This document shows positions 8,633 through 17,957 of a stretch of DNA of 64,000 bases, one piece after another. Source of the stretch: Marinobacter santoriniensis NKSG1 (GTDB taxonomy: Bacteria > Pseudomonadota > Gammaproteobacteria > Pseudomonadales > Oleiphilaceae); the NCBI RefSeq assembly GCF_000347775.1, contig NZ_APAT01000013.1, forward strand, positions 338,125-402,124, written 5' to 3'. The notes below the pieces were generated by a model. It saw only the letters and a list, made by a program, of their open reading frames with translations. It did no database searches and was not told the DNA's origin. Numbering within the stretch: the first letter of the stretch is position 1; each line of letters starts with the position of its first letter. Made by a program: the position numbers and the translations under genes.

Positions 8633-9961
8633 ATGCCAGAATCACCGCTTGCCCAACCCCTGACGCTCCCCTGCGGAGCCGTCCTGCCGAACCGACTTGC
8701 CAAGGCTGCCATGACCGAAGGGCTGGCAGACGACCGGCTACACGCCACCCACCGCCATGAAACCCTTTATGGTCGCTGGTCCGATGGCGGAGCGGGACTG
8801 TTGATTACCGGCAACGTGATGATTGATCACCGGGTGCTGGAGCGGCCGGGTAACGTGGCGATTGATCCGGCGCCGGCTGAAGGCGAGCCGGAGGGTATGG
8901 CGCAGTTGCGCGCCTGGGCCAAGGCGGGAACCCGCAATGGCAACCATTTGTGGATGCAGATTTCCCATGCCGGTCGCCAGTCGCCGCGTTACGTGACCAC
9001 GCGCCCAATGGGGCCTTCGGAAGTCCAGCTATCGCTGATGGGCAACTATGCCCGCCCACGGGCACTCACGGAGCCGGAGATCCTCGACTTTATCCAGCGC
9101 TTTGCCAACGTGGCCCGGATCGCCAAGGAGGCGGGCTTTACCGGCGTTCAGGTGCACGGGGCCCATGGGTATCTGTTGTCTTCTTTTCTGTCGCCGGTCA
9201 CCAACCAGCGCACCGATCGCTGGGGTGGGTCGCTGGAAAATCGCGCCCGTTTCTTGCTTGAGGTGGTGCGGGCGACTCGCGCCGCTGTGGGGCCGGAGTT
9301 TCCGGTGGCGGTAAAGCTGAATTCTGATGACTTCCGCAAGGGAGGCTTTACGCTCGATGAGTCTGTGAGCGTGGTGCGCTGGCTCAATGAGGAGGGAATT
9401 GATCTGCTGGAGGTGTCCGGCGGCACCTACGAACAGCCGCGGCTGCTTGGGTACAGTGGTGATGCCGACACGGCAACCGACGGGCCGGCCATGCGGGAAA
9501 GCACTCGCAAGCGGGAGGCTTATTTTCTGGATTACGCCCAGACGATTCGTGAAGTGTGCGATTGCCCGCTGATGGTCACCGGTGGATTCCGGACGCGCGC
9601 GTTCATGGAAGAGGCCGTCGCCAATGGCGAAACCGACGTGGTTGGCCTTGGCCGGCCGCTCTGCACCGATCCCGATACGCCCAGGGATCTGCTTGAAGGG
9701 CGCATTGATAAGACGGTTTGCCATGAAGACCACATCAAGCTTGCCCAACGAGGGTTTTTCTCGCCGGCGAGTCCTCTGATGCCGATTAAAGTCATTAACG
9801 TGCTGGGCGGCCAGGCGTGGTACTACCAGCAGATTTTCCGGCTGGCAGATGGGGAAGAGGCCGATCCGGACCTGGGTATCCTCAAGGCCGTCGGGGCATA
9901 CGTGAAGGATGAACTGAGCCGGGCCCGGCGGGTGAAAAAGGCCCGCTCTAGCGCAAGATGA
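8633..9961 (+). CDS. NADH:flavin oxidoreductase / Old Yellow Enzyme family protein
   Basis: A 442-residue FMN-dependent TIM-barrel oxidoreductase. Family marks include the active-site HGAHGYLLSSFLSP with NQRTDRWGG just after it (residues about 175-197), QISHAGRQ in the N-terminal half, and GLGRPL in the C-terminal phosphate-binding region. Such enzymes use NAD(P)H to reduce activated C=C bonds in enals, enones or 2,4-dienoyl compounds. The protein lacks the FeS-cluster/FAD C-terminal extension of 2,4-dienoyl-CoA reductase FadH, so it is the short single-domain form; the C-terminal 60 residues are less conserved. It begins 72 bases after the defence island and is the first gene with the GC-rich composition typical of the rest. 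Its tail overlaps the convergent SDR gene by 14 bases. The physiological substrate is unknown. Confidence 0.88.
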   Translation: MPESPLAQPLTLPCGAVLPNRLAKAAMTEGLADDRLHATHRHETLYGRWSDGGAGLLITGNVMIDHRVLERPGNVAIDPAPAEGEPEGMAQLRAWAKAGTRNGNHLWMQISHAGRQSPRYVTTRPMGPSEVQLSLMGNYARPRALTEPEILDFIQRFANVARIAKEAGFTGVQVHGAHGYLLSSFLSPVTNQRTDRWGGSLENRARFLLEVVRATRAAVGPEFPVAVKLNSDDFRKGGFTLDESVSVVRWLNEEGIDLLEVSGGTYEQPRLLGYSGDADTATDGPAMRESTRKREAYFLDYAQTIREVCDCPLMVTGGFRTRAFMEEAVANGETDVVGLGRPLCTDPDTPRDLLEGRIDKTVCHEDHIKLAQRGFFSPASPLMPIKVINVLGGQAWYYQQIFRLADGEEADPDLGILKAVGAYVKDELSRARRVKKARSSAR

Positions 9962-10766
9962 TCCTCTGGATCGACCGGGGAAGAAACCGGGTGATGAATT
10001 CGGCAGCGTAGGTCTGTGGCGTAACCAGATATCGCGGCTTGGGACGTGCCGCTTCTGCAGCCCTGACAATCTTTTTGGCAACGTCCGACGCACTCGCCGT
10101 AAACGGCTTTATTCTGGCGCCAGGCGCGAGTGCTGATGCCAGTGCTTCGTACTTTTCCTGGTGCGCTGTCCCCGCGCGGCCGATCACAGGCTGTAAAGCG
10201 GCCAGGGCATGCTCTCTGAACCGGGTCTTCACGGGCCCCGGAAGCACCAGCGAGACACTTTCCAGGCTTTTACTGCCCTGTTCATCAAACCAGAAGCTCT
10301 CGTGAGCCGCGTTCATCGCGGATTTGGCGGCACAGTAGGCGCCTTTCATTTGCTGGGGCGCGATGGAGAGCACGGAGCTTACGGCGATGACCCGCAAGGG
10401 TACGCCTTGTTGTTCGCAGAGTCTGAGGCAGACGGCAGCCAGCTTGATGGGGCCGAATACGTGGGTGCTGAATTGCTTTTGCCACATGGATTCGGACAGA
10501 TCGCGAAGCGCGCCGAATTGCCCGTACCCGGAATTGTTGACCAGAATAACTCGCTCGGCTGCTGCAATTTCTGTTTCCATCTTACCGGCAAGGCCTTCGA
10601 TCTCATCAAAGGACTCAAGGTCCAGGGCCAGCTCGAGATCTGCCGATTCAACGCCACTCGGCTGTCGTGACAGGGCGATCACCCTGTAGCCTTTTTCGGC
10701 AAAGAGGGCGCACGTCTCAAGGCCAATTCCGGCACTGGCACCAGTTATCAGGGCCAGCCTGGTCAT
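9948..10766 (-). CDS. Short-chain dehydrogenase/reductase (SDR)
   Basis: A 272-residue classical SDR. The N-terminus LALITGASAGIGLETCALF is the Rossmann T-G-x3-G-x-G cofactor motif, NNSGYGQFG is the N-N-x-G structural motif, and the catalytic Ser plus Y-x3-K lie in AVSSVLSI and AYCAAKSA. The enzyme should reduce or oxidise an alcohol/carbonyl with NAD(P)(H); the substrate is unknown. ATG 10766 overlaps the stop of the upstream CIA30 gene as ATGA, with GGAGATTGATGCA in front as ribosome site; ATG 10781 is possible but less likely. It forms a bicistron with the CIA30 gene. Its 3' end overlaps the Old Yellow Enzyme gene tail by 14 bases. Confidence 0.88.
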   Translation of the reverse strand: MTRLALITGASAGIGLETCALFAEKGYRVIALSRQPSGVESADLELALDLESFDEIEGLAGKMETEIAAAERVILVNNSGYGQFGALRDLSESMWQKQFSTHVFGPIKLAAVCLRLCEQQGVPLRVIAVSSVLSIAPQQMKGAYCAAKSAMNAAHESFWFDEQGSKSLESVSLVLPGPVKTRFREHALAALQPVIGRAGTAHQEKYEALASALAPGARIKPFTASASDVAKKIVRAAEAARPKPRYLVTPQTYAAEFITRFLPRSIQRIILR

Positions 10767-11299
10767 TGCATCAATCTCCAATCCTGCATTCTCAGCCGAA
10801 ACTCACCAATCTGTCGCCCGGATACGAAAAGGCTGACTGAAGCCAGGTGCGCAAGATCCAGTGGTTCCACATCGGTCAATGTCTTGCCTCTCCAGGTTGG
10901 TATGAATTCACTAAACGGTAGCCGGATGCGGCTCCAGTCTTCCGTATCCGGTGTGAACGAATGTTGGTAAACAATGCTGCCTCGGTCGGTGCTGTTGCGA
11001 AGGCCGATCTTGTAGGTTTTGCCATCGCCCTTTGCTAGCAATTCAATGCCTGTCCATCGGGTGGCGTCGACGGGTTCCGGAAAGTCAGCTTTGACAGAGG
11101 CAAAACCGCCGCCGTTATCCAGTCTCACTATGCCTTGAAAGAGGCCGACTCCATCCGCCGAGCTGACGAGGTTGCCCTCTGACTGTCCGCCCATCACCTG
11201 GTCACCAAGTGGCTGCCAGTAGAGCTCGTTCCGCTGACCGTCGAAAGCGACCAAGGTGCGGCCAGGCGTGCCATCGCTGGTACTGTGAGTTTCGTTCAT
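10763..11299 (-). CDS. CIA30 family protein
   Basis: A 178-residue protein matching the CIA30 / NDUFAF1-like family: WQPLGDQVMGGQSEGNL near residue 30, then a jelly-roll-like sequence with ATRWTGIELLAKGDGKTYKI and SRIRLPFSEFIPTWRGK. In eukaryotes the family assists complex I assembly. In bacteria the domain occurs in small soluble proteins, often next to an SDR-type reductase as here, and its role is not established. There is no signal peptide or membrane segment, so it is probably cytosolic. It is the first gene of the CIA30-SDR bicistron; the next start codon overlaps its stop. It is divergent from the cyclic-di-GMP gene, with about 210 bases between them. Confidence 0.82.
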   Translation of the reverse strand: MNETHSTSDGTPGRTLVAFDGQRNELYWQPLGDQVMGGQSEGNLVSSADGVGLFQGIVRLDNGGGFASVKADFPEPVDATRWTGIELLAKGDGKTYKIGLRNSTDRGSIVYQHSFTPDTEDWSRIRLPFSEFIPTWRGKTLTDVEPLDLAHLASVSLFVSGRQIGEFRLRMQDWRLMQ

Positions 11300-11513
11300 T
11301 AATTTACCGTTCGTACTATCCAGAGGCCGAGACTAACATTCTGACGCAAAGTGTCTCGATACAGTAGGCGGCTGATGGCGTTACATTAATTAAACGATTC
11401 TCCTTTACGTTTTCCGGAAATGACGCGTATAACCATAACTACGCCGGTGTTCCGTAAAAACCAACACCACCCCCTGGAGATCGTGGGGTGGCCTCGGGAG
11501 AGTGCTTTTTACC

Positions 11514-13868
11514 ATGGTACAAAGCCATATCGAAAAACGTCGGCTGGCTGCATTAAAGCGGCTGGGTATCCTTGATACGCCGCCAGAGGAGCGTTTTGAT
11601 CGATTGACTCGAATTGCTCGGGCGCATTACGGGGTAAAAACGGCTCTGTTTACGGTTGTCGACCAGGACCGCCAATGGTTCAAGGCCCGTGAGGGCATCG
11701 ATCTGGAAGAAACCCCCAGATCGGTTGCGTTTTGTGATTTTGCGATTCGGCAGGACCGCCCCCTGATAGTGGAAGACGCAACCCTCGATCCCCGTTTCAT
11801 GAAAAATCCACTGGTCACGGGTTCGCCGCATATTCGCTTTTACGCGGGAATACCCATCAGAGAACCCAGCGGCTTCAAAATTGGCAGCCTGTGCATCATT
11901 GATGAACACCCTCGTGTTCTCCGGGAGGTGGATCTGGATGTCCTCAGGAGTTTGGCCAGTATCATCGAAGATGAACTCGAGCGTTCCTTCCTGTCGGCAG
12001 AATCCCGTTTTGTTGAGGTATCCCACCTGAATCGCGCCATTCAGCGGGCTCAGAATGTTTTCCTGACCAACGACAACGAGCGCGCTGCCTTTGAACTGAT
12101 GCTCAACGATCTTTTGACCATTACCGGGAGCCAGTTCGGATTTATCGGCGAAGTGCACCAGCGTTCCGACGATACCCCCTTTCTGAAGATTCGGGCGATT
12201 ACCAATATTGCCTGGAACCCCGAGACCCAGGCCCTCTATCAACAGGTCGAACGGCGGGGCATGGTGTTTGAGAGAGTCGACAACCTTCTCGGAGCGCCCA
12301 TGCTGTCCGGGGAGGTTGTGGTTTCGAATAATCTGCAGGAAGACCCGCGTCGTGGTGGTTTGCCGGCAGGCCATCCCCCGATTACGGCCTACATCGGTAT
12401 ACCGGTCTATTCCGGCGGTGAAATGATCGGCCTGGTCGGGCTGGCCAATCGGACAGAGGGGTACGATCCGGCGTTGGCAGAAGAACTTGCGCCGTTTTTG
12501 CAAACCGTTGGCACGCTGATCGAGCAGAGGCGGCTCTATCGGGAAAAGCTGGAACACCAGAAGGATCTCGAACAGGCCGCTAACTACGATCCGCTCACTG
12601 GACTGCCGAACCGGCGTCGGTTGACCGAACTTTTTGAGGAAGAGCTGGTGGAGGCGCGGCAGCGTGAAGGCACGGTCTCGGTCTGCTTTATCGATCTGGA
12701 TGGGTTCAAGGAGGTAAACGACAGTCATGGCCATGCGGTTGGAGACGCTGTGCTCAAGTCGATTGCCGATCGATTGACATCGACAGTTCGAGCCCACGAT
12801 GTGGTCGGGCGACTTGGCGGCGACGAATTTGTGGCCATTCTTCGGGATGTCGGCGATGAGCGGGTTTATGCCAGGCTACTTGAGGTATTGCGACAGCCGA
12901 TCAGTTATCGACACTTTGTCCTGCAGCTTTCGGGAAGCATGGGTGTGACGATCTATCCGCAAGATGATGCGGGGTCGGATCTTTTGATCAGGCATGCAGA
13001 CCAGGCCATGTACGCGGCCAAGGAGGCCGGCAAGAACAGCTACAAGCTATTCGACCTCAACTCGCATCAGGAACGGAAGGAGCGGGTGCGTGTGCTGGAG
13101 CAAATCGGGCAGGCGCTCAGCCGTCACCAGCTTGAGCTGTTCTACCAGCCGAAAATGGATCTGGAGGCGGATCAGGTTAAAGGCTTCGAAGCGCTGCTTC
13201 GGTGGAATCATCCTGACGAAGGGCTGATCGGCCCCGGCCATTTTCTGGGGCATATCGAATACACCGAATATGCCCGTCAGGTCGGGCTGTTCGTGATTTC
13301 TGAGGCGGTCAAACGATTGCTGGAGTTTCAGTCGAACGGGTTGGACTACCATCTGAGTATCAACCTGAGTCCCTCGCATTTCCTGGGCCCCTCGTTTGCT
13401 TCGGATCTTGAAGCGGCGTTGGCGCCGCTACCGGTCAACCTGCGCGACAAATTAATACTCGAAGTTCTGGAAACCACCGCCCTGGACGACACCGAAAGGG
13501 CAATCGCAACCGTGCAAGCCTGCCAGGCGCTTGGCGTCCAGGTTGCGCTGGATGACTTCGGGACAGGCTATTCGTCCCTGGATTATTTCCGCCGAATTCC
13601 GGTGGATGAGATCAAGATCGACCGGTCCTTTGTGACGGACATGCTGGAAGATCCTGACGGCGAAAGTGTGGTGAATGCCATTATTGGTTTGTGCCGGAGC
13701 TTTGGGCGGCGGGTGATTGCAGAAGGTATTGAAGACTTGCCTACTGTCCACCGGCTCGTGGCAATGGGGTGTTCCGCAGGGCAGGGCTTCTATTATTCGA
13801 AGCCTGTCCCTTGTGACCAGGCGTTGACCTGGGCCGCGTCCTACAACGGCCAAACCACAGGTTCATGA
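11514..13868 (+). CDS. GAF-GAF-GGDEF-EAL cyclic-di-GMP turnover protein
   Basis: A cytosolic 784-residue protein with two GAF sensor domains (about 20-160 and 185-345), a GGDEF domain and an EAL domain. GGDEF is intact near residue 434 and is preceded by RAHD five residues upstream, the RxxD inhibitory site that binds product c-di-GMP. The EAL domain keeps EALLRW, NLSPSHF, LEVLE, DDFGTGYSSL, EIKIDRSF and IAEGIE, the residues needed for metal binding and hydrolysis. Both synthesis and breakdown of c-di-GMP are therefore possible, with the GAF domains choosing the direction. There is no membrane segment. ATG 11514 lies at a better distance from GGGAG than GTG 11502. The gene stands alone, converging on the FNR-type regulator gene. 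Confidence 0.93.
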   Translation: MVQSHIEKRRLAALKRLGILDTPPEERFDRLTRIARAHYGVKTALFTVVDQDRQWFKAREGIDLEETPRSVAFCDFAIRQDRPLIVEDATLDPRFMKNPLVTGSPHIRFYAGIPIREPSGFKIGSLCIIDEHPRVLREVDLDVLRSLASIIEDELERSFLSAESRFVEVSHLNRAIQRAQNVFLTNDNERAAFELMLNDLLTITGSQFGFIGEVHQRSDDTPFLKIRAITNIAWNPETQALYQQVERRGMVFERVDNLLGAPMLSGEVVVSNNLQEDPRRGGLPAGHPPITAYIGIPVYSGGEMIGLVGLANRTEGYDPALAEELAPFLQTVGTLIEQRRLYREKLEHQKDLEQAANYDPLTGLPNRRRLTELFEEELVEARQREGTVSVCFIDLDGFKEVNDSHGHAVGDAVLKSIADRLTSTVRAHDVVGRLGGDEFVAILRDVGDERVYARLLEVLRQPISYRHFVLQLSGSMGVTIYPQDDAGSDLLIRHADQAMYAAKEAGKNSYKLFDLNSHQERKERVRVLEQIGQALSRHQLELFYQPKMDLEADQVKGFEALLRWNHPDEGLIGPGHFLGHIEYTEYARQVGLFVISEAVKRLLEFQSNGLDYHLSINLSPSHFLGPSFASDLEAALAPLPVNLRDKLILEVLETTALDDTERAIATVQACQALGVQVALDDFGTGYSSLDYFRRIPVDEIKIDRSFVTDMLEDPDGESVVNAIIGLCRSFGRRVIAEGIEDLPTVHRLVAMGCSAGQGFYYSKPVPCDQALTWAASYNGQTTGS

Positions 13869-13889
13869 TGGCTGTTTGCTCTATATCCA

Positions 13890-14675
13890 TCACTGCCCAA
13901 AGCCCTGATCCAGATGTTCGCGTTCTGCCCGACAAAGCCCAAAATCCTGGTCAGCGGTTGGCGCGGTGTGCAGATTGAAAATCCGGATATCCTTACCCCG
14001 GATGGTAATGTCACCCTGCTGTTGAAGGCGGGAGAGTATTCTGGAGACGGTTTCTACCGCTAGCCCCAAATGGTTGGCGATGTCCGCTCTGTTCATAGGC
14101 AGTCTGAAACTGTCTCCCTGCAAGTGGCTTCTGGTGAACCGTTCGGAGAGGTTCTCAATGAGTGCCAGGATACGTTGCTCCGCCGTGTACTGGGCAAGCC
14201 ACCGCGATAATGTGTTCTGGGAATTCAGTTGCTCGCTGATCTGTTGAACCACTCTCTGGCAGATATCGCTGTTTGATTGGGCGATCTGTTCCATCGCAGA
14301 GATCGATATACGGCACACCGTGGTTTTTTCCAGGGCAACAATGCTGGAGGGCATCTGGTGGTGCTCAATTCCCTCCCATCCCGCTGTTTCGCCGGCCAGA
14401 TGAAAAGCCGTGATGCGTTCCTCGCCATTCGGGTCCACCTGAACCGTCTTGGCGGAACCGGATTTGATGATGTAGAACGCTGTCATATCGGAGGACTGTC
14501 CGATAATCCTCTGCTTTTTGACGTACACCGACTGGTGGATTGCCAAGGGCGGGAGCCGTGGCATGGTCTCGGTCGACCGCAGGGCGGACGGGACGATACA
14601 TGTTTTCTGGTGAAAACAGTTGTGGCAGGGCAATTCGTTCAGATTGCCGACATCAGCGCTGGCGATCTGTTTCAT
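13890..14675 (-). CDS. FNR/ANR-type oxygen-sensing transcriptional regulator (Crp/Fnr family)
   Basis: A 261-residue regulator. The N-terminus has C-x2-C-x5-C (Cys 17, 20, 26) and a further Cys in EKTTVCRISIS, matching the four ligands of the FNR [4Fe-4S] cluster. A cyclic-nucleotide-binding-like beta roll follows, then the helix-turn-helix ADIANHLGLAVETVSRILSR. The recognition helix has E-T-V-S-R as in FNR, so TTGAT-N4-ATCAA sites are expected. It should dimerise and bind DNA when oxygen is low, switching on anaerobic respiration genes. ATG 14675 has a strong GGGGAG ribosome site; the frame opens 11 codons earlier without one. No anaerobic respiration gene is visible in the window, so its targets lie elsewhere. 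Confidence 0.9.
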   Translation of the reverse strand: MKQIASADVGNLNELPCHNCFHQKTCIVPSALRSTETMPRLPPLAIHQSVYVKKQRIIGQSSDMTAFYIIKSGSAKTVQVDPNGEERITAFHLAGETAGWEGIEHHQMPSSIVALEKTTVCRISISAMEQIAQSNSDICQRVVQQISEQLNSQNTLSRWLAQYTAEQRILALIENLSERFTRSHLQGDSFRLPMNRADIANHLGLAVETVSRILSRLQQQGDITIRGKDIRIFNLHTAPTADQDFGLCRAEREHLDQGFGQ

Positions 14676-14812
14676 GGTGCTCCCCGAGAGTTTTTGACGT
14701 ATTCCCAAGCCTAGGCCAATCCCTTTATTTTCGAAAGATTGATCTGTGCTCCATCTTAATCTGGTTATAACAGAGACGGGATGATCATCGGTATGGAGGG
14801 GAGATGCACTGT

Positions 14813-16372
14813 TTAGTCAGGGTATCCCGTAATATCCCGGATACTCCGGTACAGCGGGCGTAGCCGGTGATACATTTCCAGATACACCTCGGAGTAAAGC
14901 CGCTCATAAAGTGACTGGGCGGCGGGATCAGGTTCGAAACGATCACCGACCCGTGTCATGGCCGAGATCGCCGTTTCGAAATCGGGATGCAGGCCCAGTC
15001 CGACGGCGGCATCAATCGCGGCGCCCAGCCCCGAGGTTTCATAGGTATGGGGGCGTTCCGCCGGTAACCCGAAGATGTCAGCCGTCAGCTGCATGGCGGC
15101 ATCGCTCTGGGAACCACCGCCGGCGACTCTCAGCGTCCTGATGGGGACGCCACTGCGCTTTTCGATGCGTTCCTTGCCCTCTCGCAGGGCATAGGCGAGG
15201 CCCTCCAGCATGGCCCGGTAGATATGGGCCCGGGTGTGCACGTCGCCGAAACCGATAATGGCTCCCTTGGCCTCCGGGCCTGGCTCGCGAACGCCCGGTG
15301 ACCAATAGGGCTGAAGCGTCAGGCCCATGGAACCCGGTGGGACCGATTTGACCAGCTCATCAAAGAGGACTTCGGGTTCGATGTTGCGTTGCTCGGCGAT
15401 CTTACGCTCTCTCAGCCCGAATTCCCGTTTGAACCAGCTCACCATCCAGAACCCCCGGTAAATCATAACTTCCGTGGAATACCGGCCCGGCAGAGCTGAC
15501 GGATAGGGTGGCATGAGGCGAATGGGCTCGATGTACCGCGCACTGGTCGTGTTGATTGTGGCGGTCGTGCCGTAGCTCATACAGGCGATGTCCGGGCTCA
15601 GGCCACCCGAGCCCAGGATTTCACAGGCCTTATCCGATGCGGCGGCAATCACGGGCAGCGGCTTTACAAGCCCAAGGTGGTGGATGGCCTCGCTGGTCAG
15701 CGTGCCGATTTCGTCGCCGGGCGGGACCAGTTCGGGGAGCATGTGGTGCTTGACCGGCATCGCCTGCCATTTGAAATCCCTCGGTCCCGCCCAGGCCTGT
15801 TTTTTGTAGTCGAAGGGCAGGTAGCCCACCTGGCTGGCCACGGAATCGCGAAACTGGCCGGTCAGGCGGTAGTTCAGGTATCCGGAAAGCAACAGGAACC
15901 GATCCGTGCGGGCCCAGAGGTCCGGTTGGTGGGCGGCGATCCAGTTGGCCTGGGTCTTTTCCCGGAACCGTCGAATGGTGTCTTCCAGACGCGTTACTTT
16001 GAACAACCATCCCCAGGGTCCGCGAAGCGGGCCGTCTACCGGTGCATGACGCTGATCGAGCCAGATAATGGCAGGGCGAAGCGGCTCCCCGTGTTCGTCC
16101 AGATTGATCACCGTTCCACGCTGGGTGGTCACCGTAACACCGACAACCTGTCCAGGGTCAGCCTCGGTGGATTGCCAGAGTTTCTGGCAGGCCACACCGA
16201 GGTTGTCCCAGAAGTATCCCGGATGCTGTTCCGCCCAGCCGGGCTGCGCCGAGAAATAGGGTTCGATATCCTGTTTGCCTTTTCCAATCAGATGGCCTTC
16301 AGCATCGAATAACAGGGCCCGGACACTCTGGGTGCCATTGTCGATCGCCAGGATCAGGGGTTTACCGGTCAT
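14813..16372 (-). CDS. FGGY-family carbohydrate kinase
   Basis: A 519-residue sugar/polyol kinase of the FGGY (xylulokinase/glycerol kinase) family. The N-terminal phosphate loop LAIDNGTQSVRALLFD, the central IIWLDQRH and MSYGTTATIN, and the C-terminal AGGGSQSDAAMQLTADIFGL (adenosine contact) are all present, so it should be active. The substrate is not readable from sequence. It is the last gene of a three-gene leftward operon and overlaps the GlpD-like gene by 11 bases. The combination with a GlpD-like dehydrogenase and an AGPS-like oxidase suggests a glycerol-, glycerol-ether- or short polyol-related pathway. E. coli YgcE (FGGY kinase) and YgcU (AGPS-like flavoprotein) form a loosely similar pair. 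A simple glycerol kinase is less likely because the protein diverges from GlpK. Confidence 0.87.
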   Translation of the reverse strand: MTGKPLILAIDNGTQSVRALLFDAEGHLIGKGKQDIEPYFSAQPGWAEQHPGYFWDNLGVACQKLWQSTEADPGQVVGVTVTTQRGTVINLDEHGEPLRPAIIWLDQRHAPVDGPLRGPWGWLFKVTRLEDTIRRFREKTQANWIAAHQPDLWARTDRFLLLSGYLNYRLTGQFRDSVASQVGYLPFDYKKQAWAGPRDFKWQAMPVKHHMLPELVPPGDEIGTLTSEAIHHLGLVKPLPVIAAASDKACEILGSGGLSPDIACMSYGTTATINTTSARYIEPIRLMPPYPSALPGRYSTEVMIYRGFWMVSWFKREFGLRERKIAEQRNIEPEVLFDELVKSVPPGSMGLTLQPYWSPGVREPGPEAKGAIIGFGDVHTRAHIYRAMLEGLAYALREGKERIEKRSGVPIRTLRVAGGGSQSDAAMQLTADIFGLPAERPHTYETSGLGAAIDAAVGLGLHPDFETAISAMTRVGDRFEPDPAAQSLYERLYSEVYLEMYHRLRPLYRSIRDITGYPD

Positions 16373-17954
16373 GGCGTGCCTCCTGCCAGGGTGTTGCGCT
16401 ATACGCCTCCCGGTACAGATGGCGGTAACGATTCACCTCATCGATCCATTGCTGATCCGACCAGCCAAGAACAGGCTGACATTGCTCGCGGAGCTGCGGC
16501 AGTAGTCTTTCGCCGCCGTCCGGCAGGATCAGGCCGAAACGGGTGCGCCGCAGCAGGAGATCGTCGAGGTGGACTACCTGTTCGGTTTTGCAGGCGAAGG
16601 TGAGTTCTGCCCATCGAAGGTCTGTGCCAGGCACCGGCGTCAGGTCCGGTTCGTCAAGCAGTGCTGGGAGATCCGGGCCGTAACATCCGCGTAGCCGATG
16701 CCAGGCCAGATGGGTCAGGGTGGTCGGGCGCGGCAGTTCGGGCACCGGTCGAAAGACCGCCGCGCTGGCCGAACGTAATTCCCTGGGATTGTCGGAACCG
16801 ATCCCCAGCGAGAGTGCCTCCCGGGCGATCTGGCGGAAGGTGGTCAGCTTACCGCCGGCAATGGTCACCAACCCCTGGTCGGCAGTGATGGTATGTTCGC
16901 GGTTTTCCTTGCTCGGGGATTTGCCCGTTCCGTCGGTGACCACCGGGCGCACTCCGGACCAGGTGGAGACGATATCCTGTTGGCTGATTCCCCGGGATGG
17001 GAATAACCGGGCGGCAATCTGCAGCAGGTAGTCCACCTCGGTTGCGGAGATGGCCGGCTCTCTCGCCAGGTTCTCGTTGTGATCCAGGTCGGTAGTTCCA
17101 AGAACGGTGGTTCCCTGCCAGGGGAAGGCGAAAACCGGTCGACCATCCTCCGGATGCAGTAACGAGACCGCGCAGGTGACCGGTAAACGCTGCCATGGCA
17201 GGACCAGATGACTGCCGCGCAACGGGCGGATCGTCAAACCGTCTGGGCATTCACCGTTTTCCTTTGGCAACCCACCCCAGGCACCGGTCGCATTGATCAC
17301 AAGAGGGCTTTTGACGTCGAACTGCTGGTTGTCCAGAACGTCTTGCAGGCTGACCCCCGTCACGCGGCCATCCCTACGGCGGATATCTACGGCACGGGTG
17401 TAATTCCGGCATACGGCTCCGTCTTCCCGGGCTTCCGAAAGAACCCGAAGCACCAACCGCGCATCGTCGGTGACACCGTCGGCAAAGACGCTGGCCCCGA
17501 GAAGGCTGCGTGTGTTCAGGGCCGGCACCCAATTCAGGCTTTCGGCCGGATGCAGGAATCGGCGGGTCTGGCGCTTCCCCAGATAGTCGTAAACCCGAAG
17601 CAAAAGCTGGAACAGTCGTGGCCCCGGAAATCGGCCTCGGTAATGGGGCATGACAAAGGGCATTGGATCAATCAGTCCGGGCGCTTCCTGCAGCAGGCGC
17701 TCGCGCTCCCTCAGCGCTTCGCGGGCAAGCCCTGGCTGGCCGCTACCAAGGTATCTCAGGCCACCATGCACCATTTTCGATGACCGGCTGGACGTGCCCC
17801 AGGCAAAATCCTGTTGCTCCACTAACAGTGTTCGAAGGCCGCTGCCGGCGGCTTCGCGGGCAATTCCGGCGCCAGTTATGCCGCCGCCAATAACGACGAC
17901 ATCGAATTCCGGGTTGTCGGCCAGCACCTGGTTGAGAGGGGGACGATGAGGCAT
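16362..17954 (-). CDS. Glycerol-3-phosphate dehydrogenase/oxidase family flavoprotein (GlpD-like)
   Basis: A 530-residue FAD enzyme. The N-terminal dinucleotide motif FDVVVIGGGITGAGIAREAA (from about residue 18) and the following GTSSRSSKMVHGGLRYL are diagnostic of GlpD/GlpO, as are VINATGAWG and FAFPWQGTTVLGTTDLDH. The family oxidises sn-glycerol 3-phosphate to dihydroxyacetone phosphate and passes electrons to quinone at the cytoplasmic membrane, or to oxygen in GlpO forms. ATG 17954 follows the stop of the AGPS-like gene by only a few bases, with GGAG overlapping that stop, so translation is coupled. Its end overlaps the FGGY kinase start. It may act on glycerol 3-phosphate or a related phosphorylated polyol made by the kinase. 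Confidence 0.9.
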   Translation of the reverse strand: MPHRPPLNQVLADNPEFDVVVIGGGITGAGIAREAAGSGLRTLLVEQQDFAWGTSSRSSKMVHGGLRYLGSGQPGLAREALRERERLLQEAPGLIDPMPFVMPHYRGRFPGPRLFQLLLRVYDYLGKRQTRRFLHPAESLNWVPALNTRSLLGASVFADGVTDDARLVLRVLSEAREDGAVCRNYTRAVDIRRRDGRVTGVSLQDVLDNQQFDVKSPLVINATGAWGGLPKENGECPDGLTIRPLRGSHLVLPWQRLPVTCAVSLLHPEDGRPVFAFPWQGTTVLGTTDLDHNENLAREPAISATEVDYLLQIAARLFPSRGISQQDIVSTWSGVRPVVTDGTGKSPSKENREHTITADQGLVTIAGGKLTTFRQIAREALSLGIGSDNPRELRSASAAVFRPVPELPRPTTLTHLAWHRLRGCYGPDLPALLDEPDLTPVPGTDLRWAELTFACKTEQVVHLDDLLLRRTRFGLILPDGGERLLPQLREQCQPVLGWSDQQWIDEVNRYRHLYREAYSATPWQEARHDR

Positions 17955-17957
17955 GAC

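Noticed and set aside
9029..10093. 354-residue antisense ORF across the Old Yellow Enzyme gene
   Set aside because: It shadows a gene with clear family motifs and has Pro/Arg/His-rich composition typical of spurious frames.
11553..12797. 414-residue antisense ORF in the GAF-GGDEF gene
   Set aside because: It is opposite intact GAF and GGDEF domains and shows no family signature.
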